A stretch of DNA of 64,000 nucleotides from Silene latifolia (Eukaryota; Streptophyta; Magnoliopsida; Caryophyllales; Caryophyllaceae), in assembly GCF_048544455.1 (NCBI RefSeq), contig NC_133538.1, positions 454,163,311 to 454,227,310 on the forward strand. Direction: 5' to 3'. This document shows positions 35,750-47,137 of the stretch, piece after piece (positions within the stretch are counted from its first letter, which is position 1; each line of letters begins with the position of its first letter). The notes under the pieces were generated by a model. That model was not told the origin of the DNA, made no database searches, and worked only from the letters and a program-made list of their open reading frames with translations. The position numbers and the translations under genes were made by a program.

Positions 35750-35833
35750 CAAGACCCCGTTGATAGAAGAGGGACATGTAGAGCTCCTAGGCCTAGACAA
35801 ACGAGTGTTTGGAGGTATATAAATATGGACTAG
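35750..35833 (+). pseudogene. FAR1/FRS-like gene, 3' part after the LTR insertion
   Basis: If the element and one CAAGA copy are removed, the frame open at 27171-27334 continues here without a shift as DPVDRRGTCRAPRPRQTSVW, ending at a TAG at 35831-35833. An Arg/Pro-rich basic tail suits the C-terminus of FRS proteins. A basic stretch in another frame runs to 35902. It shows that the LTR element landed inside an exon. Confidence 0.6.
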
Positions 35834-36710
35834 GCAGGTCCTTCGCAGCCTACGCCGCAAAGGAAGAGGATTACTAGAAGCACAGCTCGTAACACGCAGT
35901 AGATATATATATCTACTCAAATTTTGAGACGAATTTATTTCAATTGTTTGTTGTCAATTTAGTTTAATTGTTCATTTGTTTCATTTTACTGAAATATTTT
36001 GTCGAATTGGTAATTTGTTTTGTTAATTTGAATTGGTAAAAGTTAGTCGAATTTTATGTTAATTTGAGCCCTGAAATTAAACGAGTTAGTTGAATTGGTA
36101 AAAGTTAGTCGAATTTGTAATTTGTGTAAATTAAACGACTTAGTCGAATTGGGAAAAGTTAGTCGAATTGGTAATTGTGTAAATTAAACGAGTTTTAGTC
36201 CAATTTGTAAATGAGTTAGTCGAATTGATCAATTGTTAGTAGATTTTATCGAATTTAAGTCCATCATAGTTCAATAGAATTTGTAAATTAAACGAGTTTT
36301 AGTCCAATTGAAAACGTAATTGAATAAATAATGTGTAAAAGTGTTGAACACGGGTGTCAGCGTGATAGAGTGTCAAGCATGCCAAAGCGGCAATTTTATA
36401 TTAAATCGTGTTTTGGCCTAAAATGACGCACCTGAGTATGGTACTATGGTGTAGTGTGGTAATAAGCGCAGCTAAGTTCGAGGCTCGCAAAGTAATAAGC
36501 GTAGCTAAGTTATATGTACTTATTGCAAGAGTGCGACAATTTCACGAGATGAATCCAAAATACCTTCCTTTACTATATAAGTTGATAGCATAAACCCAAT
36601 TATTTCGTCCCTAAGAATCAAATTCTCCTTCTGCACTATTCCGTCTAGTCATATAGCAAATAATCGGCTAGAAAAGCTCAAGATAGCGCAATGACAATAA
36701 CCATTGGTGT
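35834..36710. other. AT-rich spacer, no gene seen
   Basis: 3' flank of the FRS pseudogene. It has a degenerate repeat of GAATTGGTAAAAGTTAGTC-like phrases at about 36000-36300 (AGTCGAATT, AAACGAGTTTTAGTCCAATT). No coding sequence is recognised. Confidence 0.55.
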
Positions 36711-37140
36711 CACTACAAGAAAAATGAGTTTGGGCGACAAACCATTTTGTCGCTCAAAGGACTGTTTTCGTCGCCCATAACCTTCTGCAACGAAATTTGG
36801 ATCGTCGTGGCTTCATCACCCAATGCTCGACGCCCTTACTCATATGTGCAACGAGCATGTGTTTTGTCGCCCGTATGAATCTTTGGGCAACGAGCTTGAA
36901 TTGTCGCCAATATAGGTACTTTGTGCAACGAATAGGGCTTGTTGCCCATGTATCCATTATTGGCAACAAAGTGTTTTGTCGCCCAAATAAATCTGTGTGC
37001 AACGAACACAGCTTGTTGCCCATGTATCCATTATTGGCAACAAAGTATTTTGTCGCCCTTAATCGCTTTTACTGCAACAAAAGTGCGAATCGTTGTTGTA
37101 AAAGAAAACGTTGAGTCAATATTTTCGTTGCCCTATGTAT
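36711..37140 (+). mobile_element. One end of a CACTA (En/Spm) element
   Basis: It begins CACTACAAGAAAAATG, the standard plant CACTA terminus. Subterminal repeats follow in both orientations (TTGTCGCCC, GGGCAACGA, GTGCAACGAA), including a near-duplicated unit CATGTATCCATTATTGGCAA at about 36940 and 37020. The 3-base flank is TGT. No opposite terminus CTTGTAGTG is seen to the right, so it is truncated or its other end lies beyond recognisable sequence. Confidence 0.75.
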
Positions 37141-37613
37141 TCTTGCCTATATGCCCAATTTTAATCACATTAAAAATGCAATACACAATTTCTTTGCAGG
37201 ACTCATTGTCGTTCATGTTTCCAGTCGAACACTAGCAAATTCATTTTTGGTTAAAAAAAAAAGAGATGGGTTTCATAAATACTTATATAACAATAATTAA
37301 ACAAAATATGATATGATTCTTATACAAATTTGATTCACCTAAAAATAAAAATTAACGAACTAAAAATGAACCCTCAAGGAGGTCCATAAATTTATGTTTT
37401 GATGCAATAGATCGAGTTTAACAAAATAGAATCCCAATGCTAGGGTGGAAAACCAAAAATGAATTTCCAACGATGTTGATTCAGCCTCAACATCACTTGT
37501 CCAAAAACATATCTGAAAGCTCCACGAAACCTTTGTGTTACACCATGAGCATTAACGCCTCCTCTTATTATAGTAAGACGTAAAATATTATACTAAGCAT
37601 TGTAAGACATTGG

Positions 37614-37616
<3 letters not shown>
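37141..37616. other. AT-rich spacer, no gene seen
   Basis: It may include inner sequence of the CACTA element. No transposase motif or other end recognised. Confidence 0.5.

Positions 37617-37681
<65 letters not shown>
37617..37681. repeat. (TA)n microsatellite
   Basis: About 65 bases of alternating TA directly outside the left terminus of the next element. Confidence 0.95.
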
Positions 37682-37689
<8 letters not shown>

Positions 37690-37803
37690 GTGACTTTGTT
37701 CTTATGGTGAGTTGTGAGTTGGGGAAATCTCAACCATTAGATTACATTAGAGATGAATGGCTAAGATCTAATCTTACATGTCGTATAAAAACACTGTCAT
37801 TTA

Positions 37804-38660
37804 CTTTTTTTTTTTTTTTTTTTTCTAATGTTACTCTTTTTTTTTTTTTTTTTTTTTTTTTTATTTTTTTTTTTTTTTTTTACCTCGTGTTATTATGCTA
37901 TTATTGTGCTTTTTTTTTACCACTTTGATTTTTTTTTCTCTTATATTTTTCTTTAATTTTCTCATTATGTTACCTTTTTTTCTTTTTCTTTTTGTGCCAG
38001 CTTTTTTTTTTACTTGAATTTTTTTTTACTCTTATTTTTTTGTACCTCGTGTTATTATGCTTTATTGTGCTTTTTTTTTTTACTTTGATTTTTTTTTCTC
38101 TTTTTTTTTACCACGTGTTATTGTGCTGTTATTCTGCTATCACTTTGATATTTTTTGCGACTTTGATTTTTTTTCTTTTTTTCTTCCCCGTGTTATTAGC
38201 TGTTATTGTTACTCCGCTGTTATTGTGATGTTATTCTGCTGTCACTTTGATTTTTTTTACGACTTTGATTTTTTTTTTCTCTTTTTTTTTACCACATGTT
38301 ATTGTGCTGTTATTGTTATTGTCATGTTATTCTGCTCTTACTTTGATTTTTTACGACTTTGATTTTTTTTTCTTTTTTTTATCACGTGTTATTGTGCTGT
38401 TATTCTACTGTTATTCTGTTGTTATTGTGATGTTATTCCGGTGTCACTTTGATTTTTTTAATTACTTTGAATTTTTTCTCTGTTTTTTTTTTACCATGTG
38501 TTATTGTGCTGTTATTCTGGTGTTATTGTGATTTTATTATGGTGTTATTGTTTACCATGTGTTATTCTACTCTCTTTTGTTTACCATGTGTTATTGTGCT
38601 GTTATTGTAGTGTTATTATGTTGTTATTGTAGTTTTATTCGTGTGTTATTGGAGTATTAT
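37804..38660. repeat. T-rich minisatellite with GTTATTGTGCTGTTATTCTG phrases
   Basis: Long T runs alternate with TACC(A/T)CGTGTTATTGTGCTG and TTACTTTGATTTTTTT phrases, with an irregular period of about 60-110 bases. The T-run part fades after 38480, leaving GTTATT phrases to about 38660. Hydrophobic frames here are artefacts. Confidence 0.8.
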
Positions 38661-39670
38661 TCATTACTTGGATTTAGACGGTGTCTCAAAAGCGCTTAAA
38701 CACAAATGCGACCAGCTGATAATTATTCAGATTTAAACGGTCTAGAGTCGCTCACCACTGTCATCACCACTTGGATTAGGTCCATAGTTACTGAAAAAGT
38801 CCTTTGATCCGAAAATAAATATGCACTAATTGACTATGTTACTTAGCTTACACTTGAAAATTCCATATTTACTAATTAACAGGAAAGCATATGCAAGTAC
38901 AAAAGAAGAAGACAAACAAATCTGTTGTTTTTGTATCCCTTGCATCATAGTACCACGAGCCTTAGATTTCATATTTCCGATCAATTCACCCAAATTCCCC
39001 CAAATTCATTCAAAAAACAGGAGGATCACGTGAAATGGAACATCCAAGAGAGTGAGGATCACGTGAAATGCAAACCTTCCCTTTTGAGCTCTTTGAACGT
39101 AATCCCAGAATACGAGTGTCATCTGAAAGCATTTTATGGAACATAACTCTAATCAAAAGACAACCCAAAACTGAGGTGCATCAGAATCTTGAGCCGTAAT
39201 AATTTCCCAGCGACACGGTTCGCGCTCCTCATAAACGAGGAAGTACCCGGCAATAGTACCCCAATCAGAAGCAGGCCCGAATTCGAAAACAGTGATCATG
39301 AAGGCGAGTCCTTCGCTACAATTTTTGACATTTTCTGGCGATTTTATTTCCGACGACCGATGTTCGGATGAAAACCATTACATTACACACAAATTCAACA
39401 GCTTTCATCAATAATATAGTTCGAATGAAGCTCAATTGAATTATGCAGCAACGAAAATTGAAACTTAAAAGTTCAGTGTGAAATACTGTATTTCAAGCAA
39501 TTTACTGCGGTACCGGTACAAACTTACATTCAATTCAATATTTCTAGACTTGTATTTTTATGAAGGTAATGAAACAGATTAGAAAGGACCAACTATTGAC
39601 ATCGAAATTGTCGATATAGAACCAACCTTGTTTCTCTCCAAGCACAAGGACAAGCACAAGCCTTCGTGTT

Positions 39671-40123
39671 TCAAGTAAAAGAAGGCGGAGATCCAAGACC
39701 GCCCATGCAATTAAGATTCTGAAACTCGCAATCTTGACCGCATTTCCCATTCTCATTGCAAGCAATGTTGCTAGAACTAGGGAAGTTTGTGTTGGGAATA
39801 TTCTGATACATATTTGGAGGTTTAACAGGTTTTTGGTAAGGAAAAGAGCCAATCTCCCCTTCGATTCTTCCCCTTGTATCCACAAGAAGACACTTGAGCC
39901 TTGAAACCTCAGCCTCCAAACTAGCCCGACTCTGCAACTTTTGAATCAATTGTTGATTCGCAGCCTTCAAACTCGCACTGCTCATTAGCCAAGGAAGCAG
40001 TGTATGCCTTTTTCTTCTGACGATACTTACGCACTGCTTCTCTATTGCCCCCTCGGTCCCTTGACTCAGAAGAATAATCATCATGATCGTGACTATCACC
40101 GTTACTTGAAGGAGTACCAACAA
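39671..40123 (-). pseudogene. bZIP gene fragment (group F, bZIP19/23-like), frameshifted
   Basis: The minus strand reads SSNGDSHDHDDYSSESRDRG, then the basic region GNREAVRKYRQKKKAYTASL. After a one-base frame change near 39985-40005 the leucine zipper follows as LKAANQQLIQKL and ASLEAEVSRLKCLLVDTRGR. Then come IEGEIGSFPYQKP and a C-terminal tail ending GGLGSPPSFT. The N-R-x9-R basic motif and the LRxLLVDxRGRIEGE zipper extension are those of plant group F bZIPs (zinc-deficiency regulators in Arabidopsis, from general knowledge). The N-terminal His/Cys-rich part is missing and a stop lies just upstream. It sits inside the inverted-terminus element, so it is a captured copy. Confidence 0.75.
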
Positions 40124-40441
40124 TTTTGGCTTAATTGATTGATTTGGATCCCACATACTAATTAGCAGTTTGATTAAAGTGTAATTTTCTAGGCTTTCTA
40201 TGGATTTTGGGGTTGAGAGTGATTTGATAAAAAATCACGATGAATCTGATGCAGTTTCTAGAAAGAGATGTATTTTATTTTAATGGGCTGAGATTTATTT
40301 CTCATTGTTTCGTTTATTGGGCGAGGTTTTTGTTAAATCAATTGTATTAGGAGACTAAATCTCAGCCCTTTAATTCTTTTTATTCAATGGTCTAGATTTC
40401 CAAACTCACAACTCACCATAAGAACCAAACTCACGAGATCC

Positions 40442-40552
<111 letters not shown>

Positions 40553-42147
40553 TATATACTTAAAAGAGGAACTTTTGAAGCGATTTCATTGGCTATTACT
40601 TTAGAGCGATTTCATTGGGTATTACTTTTATTGAATAAATTATGTATATCAATAAATAGATAAAATATATACAAAGATAAAAATATTCAATTAATTAATA
40701 TATATTTGATTAAGATAATAATTGATGCAAGATTAATTGCACTCACGTAGAAACTCCTAGGATAGTTTTCCTTTGAAAAAACTACATTTGGTAGGAATTA
40801 TAGGATGCTTAAATAGCACAAAACCATAAATACAATCTGGTCATGTACGGAGTATTAGTTTTCATGAATTATTGTGACTTATTTCCCCCCCTACCCCTAT
40901 GATGCGATTTGCTCTTAGTTTTACGTACTTTAGTTTGTTGAATTTTATTATTGCTAGGTTTATTTTGGTGTATTTTCTTCTTCGTTCGATGCTCCTTTAG
41001 TTACTCGAAGTGTTTTTAATTGGAAATATATGTACTTTAATTATTGGTACTAATGCTTTTTTTTGTGTGTGTGTTCAGATCATCAAAAAGCCAACAATAT
41101 CAACCCATGCCATAATAAGTAATTAGTTGGTAGCCGCCGTTTTTTCTCTTAAATAATAATCACACTAGATATTAATGGTAGTTTAGATTATAGGTCACGA
41201 TCAACAATAATGGGATCACGAAATATATAAAGAGGTACAAAAAAGTGATTTCTCAATAACTTAGTGAGAGGCCGTCTTTTCCAAGTTTTAGTATATAATA
41301 TATAAAAGCCATACCCATTACAATAGTATACTAATGAAATCCTAATAAATCATAATCCTACTTGTAGATACCCGTATCCGTCGATATTGGAATTTATAGA
41401 GAACCCGACAAACACCCGATGATGATAGGACACATGTATTCTTTAGTTGTCATTGTCATTATTTGGGTTCGTTTTACGATGTAGAATGAGCGTTGTCGAC
41501 GGAGTATTTTATTAATTTAAATGATATTTAAATTAAAGCTTTTTTAAGGTGAATTCATTTTATTTTATTTTGAATTTATTTTCTCAATTTTATTTTATTG
41601 AAAATAAAATAAATATTTGATTTGAAAAATCATTTTATGAGTATATTTGATTTGAAAAATCATTTATTTTAATGTGTTAATCGATTTGAAAAATCGATTT
41701 AAAAATAAAAAAAACTCGTTTTAAACACGCGTTTTGGAGCTCGATTATAGCTCGGTTTTTGAGCCCGTTTTTTTTACGAGTTGGCACGAATCTCGAGTAC
41801 ACTAACCAACCTAAGCCTCTACCCATCCAACCCCAGTTCGAACCCCATAACCACGGCCCAAATCATGCCCCAAACACCCCCCAATGACAACAAAATTTCC
41901 GCATACACAAAGCAGCCCCCCCTGTTTTGCAGCCAAATCCCGAGCCCAAAACCCGCTCCAAACACCACCAAAACCCGTGCCCATTAACCCTAACCCATAC
42001 CCTAGTATCCTACCCATATTACCTTGCCTTAACCACCAAGAAAACCCGTCACAAAGCCTCTCAAACCCTCACAAAAGCTGCTGGACAGCAGCTATATGCA
42101 AACCGAGCCCGTCTGCCTCTCCCCCCTTTTAACCTACTTTAGCTCCT

Positions 42148-42155
42148 TATAAATA
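42148..42155 (+). promoter_or_regulatory. Putative LTR TATA box (copy B)
   Basis: TATAAATA in the same context as at 808 and 58608. Confidence 0.55.
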
Positions 42156-42972
42156 CCATCCCTTCACCATACATTCATTTCTTTAAGTTCTCCATACATA
42201 CAACCGTCATTCACAAGCTTTAAACCCCAGAAAAAAACCTTAATTGCCTCTCAAAAACCCTCCACAAAACCGACTTACAAACTGAGAATCAGTTTGTGTG
42301 TCCTCTTTGAAACCCTTCGTTCTCCCTTCAAACCTCCATCAAAATTCGAGTTTCTTGTTCTAAATTAACCATACAACATCCATCTACACATTAGATAAAG
42401 ATTTACGAGCCAAATTGCCCTTGAGAGCACACGAATTCCCTCGAAAAACAGAGTGTTATACACTCTGTTTTCGCGGTTTGTTCCTGTCTGTCCAGTTCTG
42501 TTTGTGCTCGTTTTTCGTGCCCAATAACTCAAAACGAGCAGGGATTGTTTTAAGATCTTTGTTCTCCTCTCTTTCTAGTTTTCAAAACATCTTTTAAATC
42601 GAATTTTCACCGTGAAACGAGAGAGAAATCGCTGTTTGAAAGTTGATGTCCAGATTCGATAAAAACGTGTTGTTTGCTTTGTTTCTTCGTGGACGACGGC
42701 CTCTCGAGATAAAATCTACCATCGATTACGACCCAAGACGGTGTCAACGGTACATGTAGGTTGAGGGTGCATCAAATCCTCCTCTTTCTCCCTTTTATTT
42801 CGTTTTTTTATGTTTGTTTTTTTTATTGTTTCGTTTTATTTCGTTTATCGTTTTTATTTATCGCTTAAATTAACTATGAAACAAGTTTAGTCCGAGTATG
42901 AGTTAAAGTACCACCATGAACACCCGCGTTGACTTGAGATGGGAAAGAAACCGCTACATCAGTCGGTCGTAC

Positions 42973-44479
42973 TGATAAGGTTATTTTCAGTCGTTTGCCT
43001 TAATCAAAATAAATCCTAGCTTAGTACTAACAAAATAGCTAGCGGTAAGTCAGGGTCGAATCCACAGGGAGGCGGTGATTATCTAGTTTGTTTATATTTA
43101 AATATGTCTTAAAGTAACCAATTGTAGGGGTTTGTTTTGTTTGTATGCTAATCAACTAATTGCAAGTAAATAAAAGATGAATAACAATAATATAAAAGGT
43201 CTAGGGATCGGGTTCACTAGGTCGTCGTCAAAGGGGAGAATTTAATTCATTGATTGAGCAATGTATATTGTTGAAAGTCATATGATCGGTCGATTCAATA
43301 TTTCTTTTAGATCTAATTTAACATGCGGTCGCTATCATTAAATTATCTCTATTCAATTATCGTGGCCTATACTAGTCTTAACCCGGTCGGTGATAATCCT
43401 AGTTTATGCAAGACTAATTAATCAATTCTGATCAGTAATTAACTAATTAGAAGTAGTACGATAATCAAACAACAATTAAGAGCAATTTAACAATCAATTC
43501 ATAATAATCCCTTTTCTAACAACCTAGATCCCCTTTCACCCTAGATAAGAGATTTAGCTACGCATAATAGAAAGAAGAACAACAATAACATTAATAAGAA
43601 ACATGATTGCAAGCATAAAAGATGAACAATGAAATAAATGACTAATAATAAAGGAAAGATTAAGAACAATACCGTAAATAGATAGATCCGGAAGTAAGAA
43701 CAATAAATAAACTAAACTAAGTATTTTAGAGAGTTTTCTAAGGTAGCTATACTAAACCTATGTAAAATAAGGCATAAAATAACCTAGGGTACGAGTTTTG
43801 GTATTTATAGCAATACATAACCGACTTAAGGAAAGTTGCGGGAATTATAAAATTGGAAGGTTCCTCGATCGAGCCAAGGGTGACTCGATCGAGGCACCAA
43901 AGTTCAAGAACACCCAACTCTCGACATTGCGAAATTTAGTTGATTAGGTTGGTTCCTCGATCGAGTCGAGAGTGACTCGATCGAGCATGAAGTTCCTCGA
44001 TCGAGCCAAGGTTGACTCGATCGAGGCACCAATTTCCTACTTCGCGCACTGAACTTCAAGCGACCGCCATTTCTTCGTTACTTGTCAGAAACAAGCGATT
44101 TTTGCGGCGTTGGAAAGCTAAGAAGATAAGCTTTCACCTCCAATTGGAATCACTTTAAAATCTGTTGTAGAACTCTAGATATGGCTCTTCAAAGGAGGCA
44201 CTTGTAATAAGAAGCTCTTTTCTTCGTGTTTTCTTCTTAACTTCTCTTCCTTATTCTTATGGATTCTCGTGCCATGCTTCGTGTATCCCTTCATGCTCAC
44301 TCCGCGATGCCCATTTCATTCCTTTGCTCCTCAAATGCATCATTCCTGCATTAAACATTAAAAGGCGGAAGTATCGACATTCTAACATAAAAGGCATGTA
44401 AATGATATAAACTAGCACGAAAACCGTATCAAAAGTAATTAAGGGGAGGCATAAATATGTATATAATTATGACTCATCA
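42973..44479 (-). repeat. 3' LTR of the nested element (1507 bp)
   Basis: TGATAAGG ... ACTCATCA. CTCGATCGAG palindromes at 43863-44030 lie directly upstream, on the minus strand, of CTATAAATACC (TATA at 43802-43809). Confidence 0.95.
43863..44030. promoter_or_regulatory. Palindrome cluster, CTCGATCGAG type (3' LTR)
   Basis: CCTCGATCGAGC, ACTCGATCGAGG, CCTCGATCGAGT, ACTCGATCGAGC, CCTCGATCGAGC and ACTCGATCGAGG occur in pairs about 20 bases apart. The pairs alternate CCTCG.../ACTCG... phrases. A TATA box follows about 55 bases downstream on the minus strand. The other LTR has the same cluster at 48028-48192. Confidence 0.6.
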
Positions 44480-44519
44480 AACTCCCCCAAACCATCTCTT
44501 TGCTTGTCCTCAAGCAAAG
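44480..44519 (-). other. Polypurine tract with stem-loop
   Basis: The minus strand reads GGTTTGGGGGAGTT up to the LTR edge. It is preceded by a perfect 9-base stem CTTTGCTTG/CAAGCAAAG with loop TCCT (44498-44519). Confidence 0.75.
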
Positions 44520-45176
44520 CAACACACAATACAAAAGGCAATCATACAAATGGCGAATAAACGACTCAGAGCTAATGTTTAATGCACATACAAATCCCAA
44601 GCTATCCATATCTGTAACAAAGTAATGACTAAAGTGTACCAATAAAACAAATTCAAAGGTACGGGAAATAGAAAACGTAACTCAAGTCTCAAGTCACCAT
44701 ACTAGATACAAATGCCAAATACCTTTCGATCTTGCAAGACAAATTAGTCGGATTCTCGCGGATTCACTCATGCACTCATAAGTATATAGGGTGAGTTATA
44801 TGTGAAGATAGAAAGAAGTAGAAACACTCACTCAACTTATGAAACATGCATGCAATCTAATGTGATAGAGATTTCCCCAACTAATATGCAATCATCATAT
44901 GTAGACAAAAGTACATGTATCAAGGACAATAAGGGTGGCAAATGGGTTAAAGGAATAGAAGTGGTTTGTGCCAAAGCACGTTATGGATATGTGGAGCTAA
45001 GACGGTAGTCACAGCGCTAACCAAAACAAAAACCAAATCATTGATAATAAATGAACCCAACTTAGAGAAATGATCTCAACTTTACAACATATGAGAGCTA
45101 ATAAATTACTCTCCAACTATGCACTAGACTCTAACAACCATCTTTTTGATCCTTGACAAAACCAAATGAAGCAATC

Positions 45177-45286
45177 TCTTTTCTTTTCTTTTCTCTTTTT
45201 CTATTTTTCGATTTTTTTCTCCTTTTTTTTTCTTTTTCTTCTTTTTTCTTTTTTTTTTTTCTTTTGCTTCATATTTTTCTTTTTTC
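45177..45286 (-). repeat. Polypyrimidine (plus) / polypurine (minus) tract
   Basis: About 110 bases of T with interspersed C and few other bases. It is in the same relative place as 29596-29646 of the related element. Frames over it are artefacts. Confidence 0.7.
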
Positions 45287-45997
45287 CAACACAAGGATAC
45301 AACACAATCGCTAAAAGTATTTTGCTATACCCACATGACAACAATAAGTCCCAACCCAACCATAATAGCAAAATAAACATGATAAACAAGCAATCTGATC
45401 ATTCCGAAAAGGTAGGCAAATTCTTGGATTGTAGCTCATAGAATGTAATTAATATTGGCTACAAGGGTTCAAACGGGCTAACAAAAGGTAATGTAAGGCT
45501 TATTTGAATGATAAGAATCGCCTATCCACATGTACTTAGTCAAATGAAAGCAATAGAAGTATCAAGAAATCAATGTCACACTTATGCAGTTTGATATTAC
45601 ACATTCCACAAGGAGAAACCACACTCAAGCCTAATTGACAATGAGACCAGTTTATTGATGTTCCTGGCCTAGGAAGCTCTATAGACCTCAGAATTTAAGT
45701 AGTTTACCAACGTAATTGTGTCAAATCTAATCAATATAAGGCATGTCAATACGGTTAAGACTTGAATTATGAGCTTTGTTTTCATGGCTAACGAGTCAAA
45801 ACAATGTACATGGATAACTATATAGGATTCAAATGCAAAAAACAATGCAATTTAACATCATTGTTATTCAATTCACCAAGACTCGACCTAAAACAAAGGA
45901 AAAGCATGTTTTTGTATTTTATAAAATTTTTAATTTTTATGGATTTTTTATATAAATGCACACAACATAAATAAAAAGCACACAACATAATAAAAGA

Positions 45998-46037
45998 CCC
46001 TCCCCCAAACCTAAATGTCACAGTTTCCTCATTGTGA
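45998..46037 (-). other. Internal polypurine-like module with stem-loop
   Basis: CCCTCCCCCAAACC, then a near-perfect hairpin TCACAGT/ATTGTGA (loop TTCCTC region, one G-T pair). A third core, TTCCCCCAAACCAGC, lies at 46171. The order and spacing match 30302-30340 and 30452 of the related element. Confidence 0.6.
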
Positions 46038-46323
46038 TGCCTACAAAGATAGCAATCACACAAAAATCCAAAGAACCTAAAGGACACAACTAACAAAAAG
46101 AATGGGAAATAACTAGATAATACAATAAAAGAAGGTACAAGGGAAGAGAATACCGGGTAAGAGCTTATGATTCCCCCAAACCAGCTGCAAAACAGGGGTA
46201 AATAATCATCCTCGCAAATCCTATCATCGTCTGGCTACGTTATTGACCAAAAAGACGAGGTGACTCGATCGAGCCCCATGACACTCGATCGAGGAACCTT
46301 CCTGTCGAGCTGATTTCCTGCAT

Positions 46324-47016
46324 TTAAAACAAATGCGCACACGAATCATAATCAATACAAGTTAAAGCTCGTAATAGTAAATCAAAAAGTAGCGCATGTG
46401 CTACACACAAACATAAGTAGCACCAATAAAAAGTCCAAGCAAAGAATAAAAACAATGTAAAATGTCCTGGCTCATCAAACTCAAAATCTAATGTAAAATA
46501 AGAGCAATGTTCATCGTTCTTCAGGTCATCTTCTTGAGGAAGGAGATAAGGCACTTCGTCTGTCATAGAAGCTTCATCAAAAACTCTAACTGGTTCCTCT
46601 CTGAAAATTTCAGCTTCCAAAGCATCCAACTCAGCTTCTATATCAACATTCTCATCACAGCTGTAAACCATCTTAGGAAGAGGATCATCTCCATAAATCA
46701 GCTTCTCTATCTCATCCACTTCCTTGCTCCATGGATATGACGCAGCAGCAGGGGCGTCAGGTAAATTCCAAGAATGAACCGTGGGTTCGAAGTAACTTGC
46801 CAATGTTGGCATCTTTGGCATTGTAGAAGTCACAGCTGCAGAAATAAGAGTGTCCTCTTCAAAGGACGGATCTTCTGCAAAAGTATATCGCTCGTAGTCA
46901 AGTGTACTCAAGTCTTCCACTTGACTTACTTCTCTTTGAAATCTTCGTCTGTAGCGAAAAGCCTTTTCTGGCTCGGGATCAAAAGGTAGGCTCTCTAACC
47001 TGTTAGACCTGGGCAT
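46324..47016 (-). CDS. Leader-only ORF of the nested element (gag N-terminus fused to an acidic tail)
   Basis: The best start is MPRSNRLESLPFDPEPEKAF (47016), 99 bases inside the primer site. An in-frame ATG at 47082 would add a hydrophobic stretch unlike the relative. The first 85 residues resemble the gag leader at 33746-34111 (LSTL..Y, EDP, ASYFEPT against ASYSEPT). The remainder is acidic (DENVDIEAELDALEAEIFRE, EDDLKNDEHCSYFTLDFEFD) and ends in a hydrophobic, Cys-rich stretch. It has no gag core, zinc knuckle or enzyme. In a young copy an open frame of about 230 codons suggests it may still be translated. Its role is unknown; helping RNA packaging in trans is only a guess. Confidence 0.55.
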   Translation of the reverse strand: MPRSNRLESLPFDPEPEKAFRYRRRFQREVSQVEDLSTLDYERYTFAEDPSFEEDTLISAAVTSTMPKMPTLASYFEPTVHSWNLPDAPAAASYPWSKEVDEIEKLIYGDDPLPKMVYSCDENVDIEAELDALEAEIFREEPVRVFDEASMTDEVPYLLPQEDDLKNDEHCSYFTLDFEFDEPGHFTLFLFFAWTFYWCYLCLCVAHALLFDLLLRALTCIDYDSCAHLF

Positions 47017-47114
47017 ATACAAAAACAACAAGAAAAGATAAAACTGTCCCAAGGAACTGAAGTTCCCTGAAACAAAAGACAAAAATAAACAGAAACAAAC
47101 AAACCAATTGTTGC

Positions 47115-47133
47115 CTCCCCGGCAACGGCGCCA
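47115..47133 (-). other. Primer-binding site, tRNA-Asp type
   Basis: The minus strand reads TGGCGCCGTTGCCGGGGAG, four bases inside the LTR edge at 47138. Confidence 0.9.
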
Positions 47134-47137
47134 AATT

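Larger units (their letters stand above)
37682..40440. mobile_element. Inverted-terminus element bounded by microsatellites, carrying a bZIP fragment
   Basis: The left terminus (37689-37744) contains GTTCTTATGGTGAGTTGTGA, then GGGGAAATCTCAACCATTAG. The reverse complement of 40383-40440 repeats it with few changes. (TA)n lies outside the left end and (CT)n(TA)n outside the right. The interior holds a T-rich minisatellite and an inactive bZIP gene piece, so it looks like a gene-capturing (Pack-type) DNA element. The superfamily is not certain; a MULE-like origin is a guess. Confidence 0.55.

Noticed and set aside
36711..37235. Overlapping open frames in the CACTA end, with Cys-rich peptides
   Set aside because: They arise from the subterminal repeats read in several frames; no protein family is recognisable.
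37704..38531. Hydrophobic Phe-rich open frames
   Set aside because: They are translations of T runs in a minisatellite.
39172..39375. Open minus-strand segment of about 65 codons (contains FEFGPASDWGTIAGYF)
   Set aside because: No family recognised, no start context, and too short to claim. It might be a captured exon but cannot be supported.
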